From an uncultured Lachnospira sp. (GTDB lineage: Bacteria; Bacillota; Clostridia; Lachnospirales; Lachnospiraceae): 64,000 nucleotides of DNA. The position numbers and the translations under genes were made by a program. This document shows, piece by piece, positions 62,009-64,000 of the stretch (position 1 is its first letter; each line of letters opens with the position of its first letter). Where the stretch lies: NCBI GenBank assembly GCA_946186125.1, contig CAMHLZ010000009.1, positions 1 to 64,000 on the forward strand, given 5' to 3'. The notes beneath the pieces are model-generated. The model saw only the letters and a list, made by a program, of their open reading frames with translations, was not told the DNA's origin and did not search any database.

Positions 62009-63337
62009 ATGAAATACACGAAGCAGGAAATCATGGAAATGGCAGAAGAGGAAGATGTCGAATTTATCAGACTCCAGTTTACGGATATGTTTGGAACGTT
62101 AAAAAACATTGCCATTACATCAAGCCAGCTTGAAAAAGCACTTGATAATAAATGTATGTTTGACGGTTCCTCTATAGAAGGATTTGTGAGGATAGAGGAA
62201 TCAGATATGTATTTATATCCGGATCTGGATACGTTTGAGATTTTTCCATGGAGACCACAGCAGGGTAAAGTTGCCAGATTTATATGTGATGTATATAAGC
62301 CGGATGGGACACCGTTTGAGGGAGATCCGAGATTTGTACTTAAAAAAGTTTTAAAACAGGCTGAAGAAATGGAATACAAATTCGACGTCGGACCTGAGTG
62401 TGAATTTTTCCTTTTTCATACTGATGATTATGGAAATCCGACGACGCTTACACATGAAAAGGCAGGATACTTTGATTTGGCACCGGTAGACCTTGGTGAG
62501 AATTGTAGAAGAGACATGGTGTTGAATCTGGAAAGCATGGGATTTGAGATAGAAGCATCACATCATGAGGTGTCACCGGCTCAGCATGAGATAGATTTCA
62601 AACATGATGATGCATTAAGTACGGCTGATAATATTATGACATTTAAGCTTACTGTTAAATCTATTGCGAAGAGACATGGCCTGTATGCAACATTTATGCC
62701 AAAGCCTAAGTGCGGAGAGTGTGGTTCGGGCATGCATATTAACATAGCGATGAATCAGAATGGAAAAGATGTTTTTGAGGATAAAAATGATGAAAATGGA
62801 TTGAGTAAAATTGCATACAGCTTTATTGCCGGAATTATGGAACACATTAAAGCCATAACAATTTTAGCAAATCCATTGATAAATTCGTACAAGAGACTTG
62901 TTCCGGGATACGAAGCGCCTGTATATATTGCGTGGTCTTCAAACAACAGAAGTCCGCTTATAAGAATACCAGCATCAACTTCAGAAGGAAAGAGAATAGA
63001 ATTAAGAAGTCCGGATTCGGCTGCAAATCCATATCTTGTTCTTGCAGCATGCCTCGCAGCAGGTCTTGACGGTATAAAGAGAAATGCCGAGCCACCGGCA
63101 AGTGTAGATAAGAATATATTTGAAATGGGAGAGGAAGAGTTAAAAAAACTAAATATAGACAGAATTCCATCAAGTCTTGAGGAAGCTATAACAGAATTTA
63201 AAAAAGATGACTTTATTCAGGGTGTGTTAGGTCAGCATATTTCTAAAAAAATTATTGAAGCAAAATCAGAAGAATGGGAAGAATACAGAACTCAGGTATC
63301 AGAGTGGGAAATTGAACAATATCTGCATAAATTTTAG
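62009..63337 (+). CDS. glnA: Glutamine synthetase, type I
   Basis: 442 residues from ATG 62009, after GTGAGG; the GTG 61997 overlaps that site. ATP + Glu + NH3 to Gln. GSI motifs: [67 protein letters not shown]. The length fits GSI-alpha, the Firmicute form regulated by feedback and not by adenylylation. Followed closely by an ANTAR regulator. Confidence 0.96.
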   Translation: MKYTKQEIMEMAEEEDVEFIRLQFTDMFGTLKNIAITSSQLEKALDNKCMFDGSSIEGFVRIEESDMYLYPDLDTFEIFPWRPQQGKVARFICDVYKPDGTPFEGDPRFVLKKVLKQAEEMEYKFDVGPECEFFLFHTDDYGNPTTLTHEKAGYFDLAPVDLGENCRRDMVLNLESMGFEIEASHHEVSPAQHEIDFKHDDALSTADNIMTFKLTVKSIAKRHGLYATFMPKPKCGECGSGMHINIAMNQNGKDVFEDKNDENGLSKIAYSFIAGIMEHIKAITILANPLINSYKRLVPGYEAPVYIAWSSNNRSPLIRIPASTSEGKRIELRSPDSAANPYLVLAACLAAGLDGIKRNAEPPASVDKNIFEMGEEELKKLNIDRIPSSLEEAITEFKKDDFIQGVLGQHISKKIIEAKSEEWEEYRTQVSEWEIEQYLHKF

Positions 63338-63361
63338 TATTTAAATGGAGGTAGAATTCTT

Positions 63362-63916
63362 TTGGTTAGCATAATAGTGACGTTCCCTAGGCTTGAAAAC
63401 GGAAAAGCGATTAAGAATTACCTTGTAAGAAATGGTTATCACATAAAGGCTGTATGTAGTTCGGGAGCCCAGACGATTAATGCGTTAGATGAGGTTGACA
63501 GAGGTCTTGTAATATGTGGATATAAAATAAATGATATGTTATATTCACAACTATACGAGTGTCTCCCTAAAGGTGTGGAAATGCTTTTAATAGCATCAAG
63601 AGAGCGGTTGTCTGAATGTTATCAGGAGGACATTTTGAGAATTGAAATGCCATTAAAAGTAAATGACCTTGTAGATACTGTGGAGATGGTACTAAGTTCA
63701 ATCGAATCAAAGTACAGAAAGCAGAAAAAACTTCCGAAGAAGAGAAATGCAAAGGAACAGGAAATCATCGATAAAGCGAAAAGAGCTTTGATAGAGAGAA
63801 ATAATATGTCTGAAGAAGAGGCTCACAGATATATACAGAAAAACAGTATGGATAGCGGAAACAGCATGGTAGAAACAGCCGAAATGATTATTGCAATAAT
63901 GGCTGATAAAGTGTGA
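63362..63916 (+). CDS. ANTAR-domain antitermination regulator
   Basis: 184 residues from TTG 63362 after TGGAGG. N-terminal pseudo-receiver (SIIVTFPRLENGKAIKNYL, GYHIKAVCSSGAQ), without an evident phosphoacceptor Asp. The ANTAR domain (about 125-180; IIDKAKRALIERNNMSEEEAHRYIQK, VETAEMII) binds paired hexaloop hairpins in RNA and prevents termination. Its position behind glnA is common in Clostridia and suggests nitrogen control; the RNA target is not visible here. Confidence 0.9.
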   Translation: MVSIIVTFPRLENGKAIKNYLVRNGYHIKAVCSSGAQTINALDEVDRGLVICGYKINDMLYSQLYECLPKGVEMLLIASRERLSECYQEDILRIEMPLKVNDLVDTVEMVLSSIESKYRKQKKLPKKRNAKEQEIIDKAKRALIERNNMSEEEAHRYIQKNSMDSGNSMVETAEMIIAIMADKV

Positions 63917-63979
63917 GTATGATGTTTGGATATAATCCGGACATTTACTATAAATTTTTTATGGAGGAAATCAAATCAT

Positions 63980-64000
63980 ATGTACAAAATTAACGAGAAT
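63980..64000 (+). CDS. Start of next gene (3'-partial)
   Basis: ATG at 63980 reading MYKINEN up to the window edge, with ATGGAGG (63961-63967) upstream at a rather long 12-base spacing. Too short to identify; it might belong to the glnA/ANTAR unit. Confidence 0.4.

Overview
The window looks like a chromosomal segment of a low-GC, anaerobic, Gram-positive Clostridia member, most likely Lachnospiraceae. This is inferred from gene content and codon style: HydF for [FeFe]-hydrogenase maturation, a PPi-type phosphofructokinase, glnA followed by an ANTAR regulator, CotF-like small proteins, clostripain-like protease and BspA-like leucine-rich repeats. Species is not determined; a Lachnospira/[Eubacterium] eligens/Roseburia-type genome would fit.

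Region 1 (1-16056) is an Rhs/YD-repeat polymorphic-toxin array. A full-length Rhs gene (its 5' end lies outside the window) carries one C-terminal toxin and is followed by its presumed immunity gene. Downstream lie five partial copies of the same rhs 3' end, without signal peptide or obvious promoter. Each has a different tail after a conserved EW(R/G)IK junction, and four of the five have a different small immunity candidate directly behind. One tail is a recognisable GIY-YIG nuclease; the fifth is cut short and has no partner. Between modules lie immunity-gene remnants, a decayed YD fragment and three copies of a highly foldable element (here called the junction element) whose 3' end is fused to different points of the rhs core. 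The array ends at what reads as the last 17 codons and the terminator of an EF-Tu gene, which suggests insertion or recombination at a tuf 3' end.

Region 2 (16057-29940) is accessory: an esterase, a UPF0175/PIN toxin-antitoxin pair with a broken toxin, a secreted BspA-like LRR protein, a methyltransferase, a YitT fragment, two CotF-like proteins, a LacI regulator, an AAC(3)-family acetyltransferase, a MATE exporter, a tiny secreted peptide, a three-gene FtsX/MacB-type ABC exporter, and AIM24 and TerD proteins. Several of these genes are separated by copies of a small modular repeat made of two perfect hairpins and a 3' module ending in GGAATGGAG. In most copies that end serves as the Shine-Dalgarno site of the next gene.

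Region 3 (29942-36820) is housekeeping: a SHOCT protein, an L,D-transpeptidase, purF-purB-purA and deoC.

Region 4 (36824-50314) is a cell-surface polysaccharide locus. It contains dTDP-sugar genes rfbB, rfbA and rfbC, a Wzm/Wzt-type ABC exporter, a 1340-residue methyltransferase/kinase-like/double-glycosyltransferase fusion, two further GT2 enzymes, a WbaP-type priming transferase and an LCP ligase. Together they could make, export and attach a rhamnose-type glycan. rfbD is not in the window.

Region 5 (50387-64000) holds HtrA, PPi-type PFK, ClpX, HydF, RNase H, a YbjN-like protein, a clostripain-like protease with a Tyr/Asp-rich tail, a DAD-repeat lipoprotein, a polysaccharide deacetylase and a second L,D-transpeptidase (both minus strand), then glnA and an ANTAR regulator. 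No rRNA, tRNA, CRISPR array or complete insertion sequence was seen.
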